Positions 42,506-53,112 of a stretch of 64,000 nt of DNA are shown in pieces. The notes under the pieces are model-generated. The model did not search any database. It worked only from the letters and a program-made list of their open reading frames with translations, and was not told the origin of the DNA. How positions within the stretch are numbered: position 1 is the stretch's first letter; every line of letters starts with the position of its first letter. The position numbers and the translations under genes were made by a program. The stretch comes from an uncultured Clostridia bacterium (GTDB lineage Bacteria > Bacillota > Clostridia > Oscillospirales > Acutalibacteraceae), in NCBI GenBank assembly GCA_904420015.1, contig CAJFTS010000012.1, positions 1 through 64,000 of the forward strand, given 5' to 3'.

Positions 42506-43534
42506 ATGAAAACGCTTTATTTGGTAACCGGTGCAAAGGGCCACCTGGGGAATACCATCGTCCGAAAGCTGAAAAGCCAAGGCAAGTGGGTGCGGGGCCT
42601 TGCCCTGGCGGGAGATTCGTCCAAGGCCCTTCAGCAGCTGGATGTGGAGGTGTTTGAAGGGGACATCCGCGACCCGAAGTCCATCGAGCCCGCCTTTCAA
42701 ACCAAGGAGCCGTGCGAACGAATTGTCATCCACACCGCCGGCATCGTATCCATTGCATCCAAATTTCAGCAAAAGGTCTACGACGTCAATGTGACCGGTA
42801 CCGCCAACATCATTGCCCTATGCCGCAAATACCAGGTCAAGCGGCTGGTGTATACCAGCTCCGTTCACGCCATTCCCGCGCCAAAGGGAGCTGAGATTCG
42901 GGAGGTTTCCCACTTTGACCCGGAGCAGGTGGAGGGCCTTTATGCCAAGACGAAGGCCCAGGCGGCTCAGCTGGTGCTGGATGCGGCAAAGACGGGGCTG
43001 GATGCGGTTGTGGTGCATCCGTCCGGGATCATCGGGCCCTATGACTTCGGCCACGGCCATCTGACCCAGCTGATTATGGATTATCTCGATCATCGGCTGG
43101 TGGCCTGTGTCAACGGCGGCTATGACTTTGTGGATGTGCGGGATGTGGCGGATGGAATCCTATCGGCCGCCCAGCGGGGAACAGCCGGGGCTTGCTACAT
43201 TCTTTCCGGCCATTTTTGTTCCATTCCCGCACTGCTTAAAACCCTTAGTAAGCTTAGCGGCCGCAAGCCGGTCAAGACGGTCCTTCCCACCTGGCTGGCA
43301 AAGGCCACCGCACCGCTGGCGGAATGGTATTATAAGCTGCGCCGCCAGCCGCCGCTTTATACCAAGTATTCGCTGTTCACCCTTGACAGTAATGCGAATT
43401 TCTCCAACCAGAAGGCAAGAAGGGAACTGGGCTATCAGCCCCGTCCCTTGACGCAGACGCTTGCAGACACGGTAAAGTGGCTTGAAGAGCATCAGCGGGT
43501 CAAGCCGCATGTGGCGCAGAAAAACGGAATATAA
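42506..43534 (+). CDS. NAD-dependent epimerase/dehydratase (extended SDR)
   Basis: YLVTGAKGHLGNTIVRKLKSQGKWVRGL; YTSSVHAIP; YAKTKAQ (YxxxK). Confidence 0.9.
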   Translation: MKTLYLVTGAKGHLGNTIVRKLKSQGKWVRGLALAGDSSKALQQLDVEVFEGDIRDPKSIEPAFQTKEPCERIVIHTAGIVSIASKFQQKVYDVNVTGTANIIALCRKYQVKRLVYTSSVHAIPAPKGAEIREVSHFDPEQVEGLYAKTKAQAAQLVLDAAKTGLDAVVVHPSGIIGPYDFGHGHLTQLIMDYLDHRLVACVNGGYDFVDVRDVADGILSAAQRGTAGACYILSGHFCSIPALLKTLSKLSGRKPVKTVLPTWLAKATAPLAEWYYKLRRQPPLYTKYSLFTLDSNANFSNQKARRELGYQPRPLTQTLADTVKWLEEHQRVKPHVAQKNGI

Positions 43535-43566
43535 AGGAAAGCCGCCCATATGGGCGGCTTTCCTTT
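43533..43566. terminator. Perfect 34-nt palindrome overlapping the SDR stop codon
   Basis: aaaggaaagccgcccatatgggcggctttccttt. Confidence 0.65.
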
Positions 43567-43621
43567 TCGAAATCAGCCTTTTTGACCGGTATGCGTTCCA
43601 ACAACCGGTATTCATTGGGGC

Positions 43622-43656
43622 AAAAAGGATGCGCCCCGCCGAAAAGGGGGCGCATC
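43622..43656 (-). terminator. Terminator for the CapD-like gene
   Basis: gatgcgcccc...ggggcgcatc, A-tract on + strand gives U-tract on minus transcript. Confidence 0.6.
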
Positions 43657-43667
43657 TGCCGTGCTTT

Positions 43668-45587
43668 TTATACGGAGGCGGTTTCCAATACCGCTTCCTC
43701 CATCTTTTTTGCAGAAACATCAAAATCCTGCATGGGAGTTTTCCGAATCGGGACAATCCGCTGCAGGGCATAGGACGCCGCCTTGGGATCCTGTTGGATT
43801 TCCGCCGACAGGGTTTCCAGTTTTTCCATCAGGTTCGCCCCTTCGCCGGGCAAAGGACGGGTAATCATAATCCGGTTGTGGGCCGTGGTAATCAGCCGAT
43901 CCCGTTCATCGTCCAAAATCAGCTCCTCATAAAGCTTTTCGCCCGGACGCAGGCCCACGTACTTTACCATAATGTCGATATCCGGTTTATAGCCCATCAG
44001 ACGAATCATATTTCGGGCCAGATCATCGATCTTGACCGGCTTGCCCATATCCAGCACATAGATGGCGCCGCTTTCCGCCATGCCGCCGGCTTGCAGCACC
44101 AGCTGGGCCGCTTCCGGAATGGTCATAAAGTACCGGGTGATGTCCGGATGGGTGACACAGACCGGGCCGCCCGATTCAATCTGCTTCTTAAACAGGGGTA
44201 CCACGCTGCCGTTGGAACCGAGCACATTGCCGAAGCGCACCGCCATAAACCGGGTTTTGCTGACGGTCGCCATATGCCGGATGATGATCTCCGTCACCCG
44301 CTTGGTGGCGCCCATGATATTGGTGGGATTGACGGCCTTGTCGGTAGACAGGAGGACGAACCGCTTCACCCCGTACTGGTCGGCGCACTGGGCTACATTC
44401 AGGGTACCGAACACGTTGTTCTTAATGGCCTCGGCAGGGCTGTCCTCCATCAAGGGGACATGCTTATGGGCCGCCGCATGAAAAACGATGCTGGGATGGT
44501 ACTCTCTAAAGACTTCCTCCAGCCGCTCCTTATCCCGCACCGAACCGATCAGGATCAGGCTTTTGAGCGCGCTGCCGTACCGGTCCTTGAGCTCGTTTTG
44601 CAGCTCGTAGGCGTTGTTTTCGTATATGTCGAAGATAATCAGCAGTTTCGGGGAGAACCGGGCAATCTGCCGGCAAAGCTCCGAACCGATGGAGCCGCCA
44701 CCGCCGGTGACCAGCACCACATTGTCTTTGAGGTATTCGCTGATGCTCTGCATGTCCAGCTTGACCTCGTCGCGCAGCAGCAGGTCGGAGATGTTCAGCT
44801 CCCGCACCTCGCCGATGGGCCGGGTCCCGTCCTGGATTTCGCTCAAAGGCGGGACCATCTTGATTTTGCATTTGGTTTTGGTACAATTGCTCACAATCCG
44901 CTCATATTGATCGGAGGTGGCGGATGGGATGGCGATATAGATATCGTCGATGGAGAATTGCTCGGCCAGCTCCTGGATACGGTCCACGCCGTAGAGGACC
45001 GATACGCCGCGGATTTGGGTATGATGCTTTTTGATGTCGTCATCCACCACGATGACCGGCGTACCCCGTTTGGGCCCTTCATTGAGCAGGTCATGCACCA
45101 AAGCGGAGCCGGCGTTTCCGCCGCCTACCACCATAATCCGGCGGTAGACCTTATCCTCCACTGCCGCGATGGAGGTCTGTACATGGATGTAGCGGTTGAT
45201 AAAGCGGGAAAACAGAAGAAAGCAAATCGACACGATGGCGCCCATTACATATACCGACAAAGGCAGAAGCAGGTTAAAAATCAACCCGTAGAGGAAATAG
45301 AAAACCATCGCCGTGATACAACCCATAGCGACCCGCCCGATATCCAAAGACGACGCATAGAGCCACAGAACGTGGTAAACCCGGTAGGCGCAGAGACTGA
45401 GCACGGTAAAGATAGACAGAGCCCAGAAGCTTTTAAAATAGTCGGTCAGGAGAGCGGGCGTCAGATCAAAATCATGAAGCAGCAGGTAGGAAAAAACCAC
45501 TGCGACATTGACCATAATCACATCCAGCAGGGCCAAGCCGATTTTAGGAAGCAGAACAGGGAAGAAAAGCTTTTTTTTCTTTGTCAT
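43668..45587 (-). CDS. Membrane-anchored nucleoside-diphosphate-sugar 4,6-dehydratase (CapD/PglF/WbpM-like)
   Basis: N-terminal TM segments; VVLVTGGGGSIGSELCRQIA; LLSTDKAVNPTNIMGATKRVTE (MxxxK variant of YxxxK). Confidence 0.93.
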   Translation of the reverse strand: MTKKKKLFFPVLLPKIGLALLDVIMVNVAVVFSYLLLHDFDLTPALLTDYFKSFWALSIFTVLSLCAYRVYHVLWLYASSLDIGRVAMGCITAMVFYFLYGLIFNLLLPLSVYVMGAIVSICFLLFSRFINRYIHVQTSIAAVEDKVYRRIMVVGGGNAGSALVHDLLNEGPKRGTPVIVVDDDIKKHHTQIRGVSVLYGVDRIQELAEQFSIDDIYIAIPSATSDQYERIVSNCTKTKCKIKMVPPLSEIQDGTRPIGEVRELNISDLLLRDEVKLDMQSISEYLKDNVVLVTGGGGSIGSELCRQIARFSPKLLIIFDIYENNAYELQNELKDRYGSALKSLILIGSVRDKERLEEVFREYHPSIVFHAAAHKHVPLMEDSPAEAIKNNVFGTLNVAQCADQYGVKRFVLLSTDKAVNPTNIMGATKRVTEIIIRHMATVSKTRFMAVRFGNVLGSNGSVVPLFKKQIESGGPVCVTHPDITRYFMTIPEAAQLVLQAGGMAESGAIYVLDMGKPVKIDDLARNMIRLMGYKPDIDIMVKYVGLRPGEKLYEELILDDERDRLITTAHNRIMITRPLPGEGANLMEKLETLSAEIQQDPKAASYALQRIVPIRKTPMQDFDVSAKKMEEAVLETASV

Positions 45588-45723
45588 ATGGATACATCCG
45601 CCTTTTTGACAACTGTCGATATTCTTCATTCTATTCTAACTTTTTTAAATCTGCTTGTCAACGCGGACGATGAAACTTATGAAGAAAAGGGGGAATTCGA
45701 GTGCCTTCTTTCCTTATAAAAAG

Positions 45724-47067
45724 TTACATTTTCCTTGACCGGTTGATCCGCTTGTTTTTGCGGCGCTTTTGATTGAGGATAACGGCGATGACCGCATAGG
45801 CCAAAATCAGCGCCACCACCGCGATGACGGCCACCTTGAACCAGGTGGAGGATAATATTTCATTGATTTTTTCCATATAAAATTCGAATTCACTTCGGTT
45901 GACCGATTCTCCCGCCACCAGGTCGATGGTGCCCAGCTCCTCGCCTGCCAGCATCAGCTTGGCGGTACCCAGCTTGTCCCCCTTCTTGATGGGGGCGTCC
46001 ACCGTATCCGGCAGATCGGGGACCAGCAGAATGCTGGATTTTTCAATGTTTTTGGGAACCAGCGCCGAGAAATCCTCGCCCGGATAGGCAAGAACGCTGT
46101 CCTTCTCATCGCCTAAGTGGACGTTGACTTCCCCGCTGGGTTCCTGCTGATCCACCAGGGATTTTACCTGGAAATTGGGCAGAGCCCATTCATAGAGATT
46201 GATGGCGTCCATAAAATTGTACATGTCGGAGATGGGCTCCCCGTTTTCATCCTCCGACGGTGCGCCCAGGGTGATGAGCAGGTAGGTATACCCGTCCTGA
46301 GAGGCGGTGGAGATTAGGTTCCGGCCCGCCTCGGGGGTGTAGCCGGTCTTGATACCCTTGGCAAGGCTGTAGTAATACTTCCCGCCGGTGGCCTGGTCCA
46401 TCAGCAAATTGGTGGTCACCAGGGTGCGTTCCTCGTTCATGTTGGTCGCCGGCATCCGGTACCGGGCGGTGGAACAGATTTCCATAAAGACCGGCAGCTG
46501 CATGGCGTTTTGCACGATTTTATACAGGTCCCGGGCGGTGGTGTACTGTTCTTCCTCGTGAAGCCCATGAGGATTGACGAAATGGGTATTTTCACAGCCG
46601 AGCTCCTTGACCCGTTCGTTCATCATATCCACAAAATTGCTCACGCTGCCGCCCACCGCGTCGGCCACCACGTTGGAGCCCTCGCAGGCCGATTTGACCA
46701 TGACCGCGTACAAAAGCTGGCGCATGGTCAGCACCTCGCCGTCCTTGAGCCCGGCGTTGGAATAGCCCCAGCCCAGGTCGTCAAACAAAGCCCCGTCCAC
46801 GGTAACCTGCTCGTCGAGCCGGTCCCCCCATTCCTCCAGGGCGATCATGGTGGTGACTATCTTGGTCAGGGAGGCCGGGTACATCCTTTTGTCCGCGTTT
46901 TTCTCATATATGATCTCACCCGTCTCCACGTTGACCATCAGCACCGCCTCCGAACGTACCGGGACGCTGTCCGGCGGCGTGTAGGAGGCCGATGCGGAAA
47001 ACGGCATGAGCAGCAATGCGATCGTCAATAAGGCAGACAGGAAAATTGCCTTTTTGTTCATGGACAT
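45724..47067 (-). CDS. D-alanyl-D-alanine carboxypeptidase (DacF-like)
   Basis: SxxK motif ASLTKIVTTMIAL; SACEGSN; KTG motif GIKTGYTPEAGRNL; C-terminal TM. Confidence 0.93.
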   Translation of the reverse strand: MSMNKKAIFLSALLTIALLLMPFSASASYTPPDSVPVRSEAVLMVNVETGEIIYEKNADKRMYPASLTKIVTTMIALEEWGDRLDEQVTVDGALFDDLGWGYSNAGLKDGEVLTMRQLLYAVMVKSACEGSNVVADAVGGSVSNFVDMMNERVKELGCENTHFVNPHGLHEEEQYTTARDLYKIVQNAMQLPVFMEICSTARYRMPATNMNEERTLVTTNLLMDQATGGKYYYSLAKGIKTGYTPEAGRNLISTASQDGYTYLLITLGAPSEDENGEPISDMYNFMDAINLYEWALPNFQVKSLVDQQEPSGEVNVHLGDEKDSVLAYPGEDFSALVPKNIEKSSILLVPDLPDTVDAPIKKGDKLGTAKLMLAGEELGTIDLVAGESVNRSEFEFYMEKINEILSSTWFKVAVIAVVALILAYAVIAVILNQKRRKNKRINRSRKM

Positions 47068-47236
47068 TTCCCTCCAATGTGCTATACTATATATTCACGA
47101 TGGAATTTTTTCTAGTATATCAGGATTTGCGTGAAAAGAAAAGGCATTTTTCTGCAGGGAAAGGTGTCTTTCCAGCCGTTATAGAGCTATGGATCGGATT
47201 GGCGGCTATTTACCTTTTTCTGGAGGGATTTTTGGT

Positions 47237-47920
47237 TTGATTTATGTGACAGGCGACCTGCACGGGGAGCTGGCGCGGTTCTCCGAACGGCAGATGAAGG
47301 TGGTAAAAAAGCGCGACACCCTTTTGGTCTGCGGGGATTTCGGCTTTGTATGGGATGGGGGCAAGGAGGAGCAGAAAGCCCTCAAGACCTTAGGAAAGCT
47401 TCCCTTTACCATCGCCTTTGTAGACGGGGCGCATGAAAATTTTGAGCTGCTCGGCCGGCTGCCGGTAAGCGAGTGGTGCGGCGGGAAGGTCCGCCGTCTG
47501 CAGGAGAATACGGTGCAGCTGATGCGAGGCGAAATTTACGAAATCGAGGGGGAACGCATCTTCGCCTTCGGCGGCGGGGAGAGCCCGGACAAGGATATCC
47601 GCAAGGAGGACGGCCATTGGTGGGCAAAGGAGCTCCCGTCCCCGGAGGAGATTGAGGAAGGACGGCGCAGCTTGGAGGCGTCCTTCCACCAGGTGGATTA
47701 TATCATCACCCATGAGCCGTCCGCGGCGGTCAAGGGGATGCTCAACTTGGGGGAGGATTCCATCAATTCCCTAAATATTTTCTTTGACGAGGTGGCGAAA
47801 ACCTGTCAGTATAAGCGTTGGTTTTTCGGCAGCTGCCATGTGGATAAGGTGATTTCGCCCAAACAGATTGCGGTGTTCGGGGATGTGCTTCCCTTGGACT
47901 TAAAGCGAAAGAAGCGGTGA
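47237..47920 (+). CDS. Metallophosphoesterase
   Basis: IYVTGDLHGELARFSER; LLVCGDFGFVWDG; THEP; GSCHVDK; TTG start after ggaggg. Confidence 0.85.
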   Translation: MIYVTGDLHGELARFSERQMKVVKKRDTLLVCGDFGFVWDGGKEEQKALKTLGKLPFTIAFVDGAHENFELLGRLPVSEWCGGKVRRLQENTVQLMRGEIYEIEGERIFAFGGGESPDKDIRKEDGHWWAKELPSPEEIEEGRRSLEASFHQVDYIITHEPSAAVKGMLNLGEDSINSLNIFFDEVAKTCQYKRWFFGSCHVDKVISPKQIAVFGDVLPLDLKRKKR

Positions 47921-47927
47921 GGCGGTT

Positions 47928-49079
47928 ATGAAGCTGCTGCATACGGCCGACTGGCACTTGGGCAAGGTGATTTTTTCCCGTTCCCTTTTGGAGGAGCAGG
48001 AGCATTTCCTTTTCCATACCTTCCTGCCGGCGGTGGACCGGGAGGATCCGGATCTGATTGTGCTGGCGGGGGACGTATTCGACCGGCCCATTGCGCCGGT
48101 GGAGGCGATCCGGCTGTTCGACGACCTGCTCTACGCTCTATGTGCCGAGAGGGGGCGGAAGGTTGCCGTCATTCCCGGCAACCATGACAGCGCCGACCGG
48201 CTGACGGTGGGCTCGGAAATCCTCAAAAGGCAGGGGCTTTACATCGCCTCCCGGCTCAAGGCGGAGCCGGAGGCGGTTCATTTTTCCGACGAGTTCGGGC
48301 CGGTGGAGCTTTGGATGCTGCCCTATTTTGATCCCGCCCAGGTGCGCGAGGTGTTTCAGGACGAGTCGGTACGGGGGTTCCAGGAGGCCTATGAGCGGGT
48401 GCTTGGAGCGGTGCGGCAACGGCAGACGAAGGGGGCCAGGCAGATCCTCATGGCCCACTGCTTTGTCACCGGCTCGAAAAAGAGCGAGTCGGAATCCCCG
48501 TTGTCCATCGGCGGCAGCGGGGAGATCGACGGCGCTCTCTTTGACGGGTTCGATTACGTGGCCTTGGGCCATCTGCACGGTCCTCAAAGGGCGGCGAAGA
48601 ACGCACGGTATGCGGGCTCGCCGCTTAAATATTCCTTCGACGAGGCCAGGCAGAAGAAATCGCTGACGGTGGCGGAGCTTTCGGCGGATTCGGTGGAGGT
48701 GCGGCAGATCCCTGTCCTTCCCAGGCGGGATATGCGGGTGCTGGAAGGGACCCTGCACGAGCTTTTGCAGGCGGCAAAGACGGATGAGCACCGGGAGGAT
48801 TTTCTCTACGCCAACCTTCTGGACGACGCGCCGGTGTTCGAGCCGATGGCCCGGCTGCGGGAAGGCTATCCCAATCTGCTGGGGCTTACCTGTGCCTGGC
48901 TGCAGGGCGGCCGGAGCCAGGCGCAGGGACGCGACGACCTGCGCAAGGGCCTGCGTGCCCAGAGGGTGGACGACCAGGCGGTTTTGGAGGCGTTTTTGCG
49001 GCAGATCTGCGACCGGGAGCCGGATGAGGACATCACCCGGCTCTTTTGCCGGCTTGCCGAGGAGGAGGAACGCTTATGA
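47928..49079 (+). CDS. sbcD: Exonuclease subunit SbcD
   Basis: MKLLHTADWHLGKVIFSRSLLEEQEHFL; VIPGNHDSADRL; ALGHLHGPQ. Confidence 0.96.
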   Translation: MKLLHTADWHLGKVIFSRSLLEEQEHFLFHTFLPAVDREDPDLIVLAGDVFDRPIAPVEAIRLFDDLLYALCAERGRKVAVIPGNHDSADRLTVGSEILKRQGLYIASRLKAEPEAVHFSDEFGPVELWMLPYFDPAQVREVFQDESVRGFQEAYERVLGAVRQRQTKGARQILMAHCFVTGSKKSESESPLSIGGSGEIDGALFDGFDYVALGHLHGPQRAAKNARYAGSPLKYSFDEARQKKSLTVAELSADSVEVRQIPVLPRRDMRVLEGTLHELLQAAKTDEHREDFLYANLLDDAPVFEPMARLREGYPNLLGLTCAWLQGGRSQAQGRDDLRKGLRAQRVDDQAVLEAFLRQICDREPDEDITRLFCRLAEEEERL

Positions 49080-52000
49080 GACCGGACAAGATTGTCATGC
49101 AGTGCTTCGGCGCTTATCTGAGCCGCAGCGAGGTGGATTTTTCCCGGCTGGCCGGGGCCTCTCTCTTTTTGATCTGCGGCCCAACCGGCAGCGGAAAGAC
49201 CACCTTGCTCGACGCCATGAGCTGCGCCTTATACGGACGGGCGACCGGCGCGCTGCGAAAGGACTGGAAGGAGCTTCGCAGCACCGGTGCGCCCCAGGAC
49301 ACGCCCACCGTGGTGGAATTCGTGTTTTCCTTGGGAGATAAACGATACCGGTTTTTGCGTACCTTCAGCGAACGGGTGGTCAAAAAACGAGCGGGCGGCA
49401 CAGAGCTTAAGCAGGAGAGCACGGCCGAGTGCTTTTTCTATGAGGCCGACGGCTGGCGGCTGCTTTGCACCGGGCTGGAGGTGGCCCAGAAGGCAAAGGA
49501 GCTGTTGGGCTTTACCTATGAGCAGTTTTCCCAGGTGATTGTGCTGCCGCAGGGGGAATTCCGCAAGCTGCTCACCGCGTCCTCCAGCGAAAAGGAGGGA
49601 ATACTGGAGGTCCTCTTCGCCACTGGCAGGTGGAAGCGGCTTGCCGAGCGGGCGGCCCGCCATGCCGCCGGACTGCGGGATAGGCAGAAGGAATTGACCG
49701 CGCAGTTAGGGCCGCTTCTGGCGGCGGGCCAGGCAAAGGATATCCCCGAGCTGCTCGCCAGGTTCGATGCGTGCCGGGAGGAATACCAAGCCGCCAGGAA
49801 GCAGGCGGCGGTTTTGGAGGAGAAGCTGGCCGAGGCTAACGCAGCGCTGCAGGAGGCCACGCGGCAGAAGGAGCGGTTTGACCGCAAAAGGGCGGCGGAG
49901 GAAAAGGAAAAGCAGCTTCTCATGCAGGCCCCCCGGATAAAGCGGCTGCGCGAGCGGTATGACTACGGCGTGAAGCTCAAGGGGACGGCGCCCTACTGGC
50001 GGATGTGGCAGACGGCCCGGACGCGCAGGGAAGAGTCCCAGCGGGAGGCGGAGGAGAGCCGCAGGCGGGAAGCCGCAGCGGCGCATGCCTGCCGCCAGGC
50101 GGAGGAAGCGGCCGAGGGGATTGCGGCTTTGCAGGAGGAGACGCAGGAGGAAAGCCGCCGCCTGGCTGAGTTGCAGCGGGCGCTGGAGGACGCGAAGCGT
50201 CTTGCCGGGGCGAGGGCGGCGAAAGAGGCGGCCGCCCTGGCCGCAGACCAGGCAAAAGAGCGGGAGCAGGAGGCGGCCGCCCGGACGGCGGTTTTGCAGG
50301 GCCGAATCGAGAAGGGCGAAGCCTACCTGCGCGAGCAGTTTGAGACCCATCTTTCCAGGCTGCCGGAGTTTTCGCTGCAGGTGCAGACGCTTATGGGCGC
50401 CAAGGAGGCCCTTGCCGCCATGCAGGAGGCCCAGCGGGCGGAACGGCAGGCGTTTGCCGCGCAGCTGGCGGCCCGCAAAGAGACGGTGGACGCCCAGCGT
50501 ATCTTTGCGCACAAACGGGAAAAGGTAATACAGATGGAGGCGGCGTCCCGGGCGGACGCGGCTTATCTGCTGGCCGGCCTGCTCAAAGAGGAGGAGCCCT
50601 GCCCGGTATGCGGCTCGCGGCATCATCCGCATCCCGCCCGGCCGGCGGGGCATGCACCGGCGCCCCAGGAGCTGCAGCAGGCCCGGGAGCAGGAGGAGGC
50701 GGCGAAGGCGGCCTATGAAGCGGCGGGACAGGAGCTGCACCGCCGGGAGACGGCCTATGAAGCAGCCGGGCAGGCGCTGGCCCGGGCGACGGAGGGCTTT
50801 GCCCGGTATGAGATGCAGCCGGAGCAGATCGACCCGGCACTGCAACAGGCGCAGGAGCGGCTCTCCTTCGCCCGGAAGGCGCAGCGGGAACGGCCCAAGT
50901 ACGAAGCGGCGCTGCAAAGCCTGCGCAGGTCCCTTCCCAAGGCGAAGGAAGAGGAGGAGGCCTGCCGCCGGGAGACGCGGCAGGCCGAGGTGGATGCCGC
51001 TAAGGCCCAGGCGAGCGTACAGGAGCTGCAGCAAGCGCTGACGGGAAAAGAAACCGATGCCTACAAGCTGGGCGGATCCATTGAAAGGCTGACCGAGCGG
51101 GTCAAAGAGAAAAAAGAGAGGATGGAGCGTCTGCAGGAGGCGCTTAGCCAGGCCAGGTCCCGGCTGGCCGGGGCGAAAGAGAGGGCCGCGGCGGCGGGGC
51201 AGGCGGAGGAAAAGGCGGCAAGGCAGCTGGAAGCCGCCTTGTTAGACTACCGCAGCCAGTGCGAAGCCGCCGGGCTGCCGGTGGGAGAGGACCCGGTTTC
51301 CCAGACGGAATTGCTCGAGGGCTTGCCCCGGATGGAGCGGGAGATTTCCAGCTATGAAAAGGAGCGGGCGGCGGTCAGGGAAACGATTGAGCAGCTTTCC
51401 GAGCAGCTCAAGGGCCTTAATGCGCCCGATCTCGCCGGCAAAACGGCGGGGCGGGACGCCCTTTCCCGGGAAAAGGCACAGCGGGACGAAGCCCTTGGCC
51501 GGCTGCGGGAGCGGGAGGGAACGCTCAAGCAGGCGTGCGGCCGGGCACAGGCTCTCGCGAAAGCCCAGGAAGAGCTGGAGGAGCAATACCGCACCGCCGG
51601 CGCCCTTTCGGACCTCCTCAGCGGGAAAAACCCCCGCAAGACCCCCATTCACCAGTTTGTGCTTGGCATCATGCTCGACGATATCGTCAGCGCCGCCAAC
51701 CAGTATCTGCTCCATCTCAGCCGGGGTCAATACAGCCTTGTGCGGATGGATAAGCAGGGAGGACAGGGCTACCGGGGGCTGGATTTGTATGTCCTAGACG
51801 GCTACCGGGGCGGGGAGCGAAGCGTCAACACCCTGTCGGGAGGGGAGCTGTTTTTGGCCTCGCTGGCGTTGGCCTTTGGGCTGGCGGACACGGTGCAGAG
51901 CTATGCGGGCGGCATCCGGCTCGACTCGGTCTTTATTGACGAGGGCTTCGGCACCCTGGATGCCCAAACGCTTGAATGCGTGATGCGCGCCCTGTCCGAG

Positions 52001-52126
52001 CTGCAGGCGGGAGGGCGGCTTATCGGCATCATCTCCCATGTGCAGGAGCTGCGGGAGCGGATTGCGGCGAAAATCGAGGTATCCCCTGACCCGCGGGGAG
52101 GCAGCCGGGTGGAACTGGTCTGCTGA
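49076..52126 (+). CDS. sbcC: Exonuclease subunit SbcC
   Basis: ICGPTGSGKTTLLDAMSCALYG; zinc hook CPVCGSRHHPHP; LSGGELFLASLALAFGLADTVQ; overlaps sbcD. Confidence 0.96.
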   Translation: MRPDKIVMQCFGAYLSRSEVDFSRLAGASLFLICGPTGSGKTTLLDAMSCALYGRATGALRKDWKELRSTGAPQDTPTVVEFVFSLGDKRYRFLRTFSERVVKKRAGGTELKQESTAECFFYEADGWRLLCTGLEVAQKAKELLGFTYEQFSQVIVLPQGEFRKLLTASSSEKEGILEVLFATGRWKRLAERAARHAAGLRDRQKELTAQLGPLLAAGQAKDIPELLARFDACREEYQAARKQAAVLEEKLAEANAALQEATRQKERFDRKRAAEEKEKQLLMQAPRIKRLRERYDYGVKLKGTAPYWRMWQTARTRREESQREAEESRRREAAAAHACRQAEEAAEGIAALQEETQEESRRLAELQRALEDAKRLAGARAAKEAAALAADQAKEREQEAAARTAVLQGRIEKGEAYLREQFETHLSRLPEFSLQVQTLMGAKEALAAMQEAQRAERQAFAAQLAARKETVDAQRIFAHKREKVIQMEAASRADAAYLLAGLLKEEEPCPVCGSRHHPHPARPAGHAPAPQELQQAREQEEAAKAAYEAAGQELHRRETAYEAAGQALARATEGFARYEMQPEQIDPALQQAQERLSFARKAQRERPKYEAALQSLRRSLPKAKEEEEACRRETRQAEVDAAKAQASVQELQQALTGKETDAYKLGGSIERLTERVKEKKERMERLQEALSQARSRLAGAKERAAAAGQAEEKAARQLEAALLDYRSQCEAAGLPVGEDPVSQTELLEGLPRMEREISSYEKERAAVRETIEQLSEQLKGLNAPDLAGKTAGRDALSREKAQRDEALGRLREREGTLKQACGRAQALAKAQEELEEQYRTAGALSDLLSGKNPRKTPIHQFVLGIMLDDIVSAANQYLLHLSRGQYSLVRMDKQGGQGYRGLDLYVLDGYRGGERSVNTLSGGELFLASLALAFGLADTVQSYAGGIRLDSVFIDEGFGTLDAQTLECVMRALSELQAGGRLIGIISHVQELRERIAAKIEVSPDPRGGSRVELVC

Positions 52127-52161
52127 CCGGCGAGCGCATCAGGTAAAAGGAGGAGCAGAAG

Positions 52162-53112
52162 GTGGCATACGAAAAGACGGCGGGATTTTTTGAAAGCGCC
52201 AATGGAATCGATCGGGTGGCTTACTATATTTACACCCCCAAGGAGACGCCTTGGGCGATTTTGCAGCTGTCCCACGGGATGTGCGAGTACATCCAGAGGT
52301 ACGAGCAGGTTCCCTTTCTCGACGTGCTGACCGGGGCGGGGGTACTCGTCTGCGGCAACGACCACCTGGGTCATGGAAGCACGGCTCCTACAAGGGAGGA
52401 TCTGGGCTATTTCGACCAGAAGGACGGCTGGCGGACGCTGCCGGAGGACCTGCATCGGATGACCGCGCTCATCCGCGGGCGGTATCCCGGCCTGCCGCTT
52501 TTCCTGCTCGGGCACAGCATGGGCTCCTTTGCCGCGCGGGCGTACCTGAGCCGGTATGGGGAGGAGCTGACCGGCGCCATTCTGGTGGGCACCAGCGGGG
52601 GGCAACCGCTGGCGGGCGTTGGAATGGCGCTGGCAAGGCTTATCGGCGTATGCAAAGGGGAGCGGTACCGCAGCCGGCTGATAAACGGCATGGCCTTCGG
52701 GCTTTATAACCGCAGATATAAAACCCGCCGCTCCTCCTTCGACTGGCTTACCCGCGAAAATGAGGTTGTGGACCGGTATGTGAAGGATCCTTACTGCCAT
52801 TTTCTGTTTACCATCAACGGGTTTTACAACCTCTTTCACCTGCTTAAAACCGTATCGGGCAAAGATTGGGCCGAGAGCGTCCCCAAGGACCTGCCCATCC
52901 TCCTGCTCAGCGGGGATATGGACCCGGTGGGCCAATTCGGCAAGGGGGTCGAAAAGGTGGCGAGACGGCTGAAAGAGGCCGGGGTCAGGCAGGTAAGCTG
53001 CAAGCTTTACAAGGATGCGCGGCATGAGATCATCAACGAGACCAATCGGGACGAGGTCTATCGGGATCTTTTACAGTTCCTAAAAGCAAAGGGAAAAGGG
53101 GAAACGGTATGA
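52162..53112 (+). CDS. Alpha/beta hydrolase (monoacylglycerol lipase/lysophospholipase-like)
   Basis: AILQLSHGMCEYIQRYEQVPFLDVLTGAGVLVCGNDHLGHGST; GHSMGSF; GTG start. Confidence 0.9.
   Translation: MAYEKTAGFFESANGIDRVAYYIYTPKETPWAILQLSHGMCEYIQRYEQVPFLDVLTGAGVLVCGNDHLGHGSTAPTREDLGYFDQKDGWRTLPEDLHRMTALIRGRYPGLPLFLLGHSMGSFAARAYLSRYGEELTGAILVGTSGGQPLAGVGMALARLIGVCKGERYRSRLINGMAFGLYNRRYKTRRSSFDWLTRENEVVDRYVKDPYCHFLFTINGFYNLFHLLKTVSGKDWAESVPKDLPILLLSGDMDPVGQFGKGVEKVARRLKEAGVRQVSCKLYKDARHEIINETNRDEVYRDLLQFLKAKGKGETV

Noticed and set aside
43482-45719. 745-aa open frame antisense to the CapD-like gene
   Set aside because: Same compositional artefact; the minus-strand gene has clear SDR motifs and TM helices.
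49706-51034. 442-aa Leu/Arg-rich ORF antisense to sbcC
   Set aside because: Mirror of the coiled-coil Glu/Ala/Gln codons; no plausible family.
47237-52126. Metallophosphoesterase-sbcD-sbcC as a defence system
   Set aside because: SbcCD is widespread housekeeping DNA repair; the phosphoesterase neighbour alone does not justify a defence claim.
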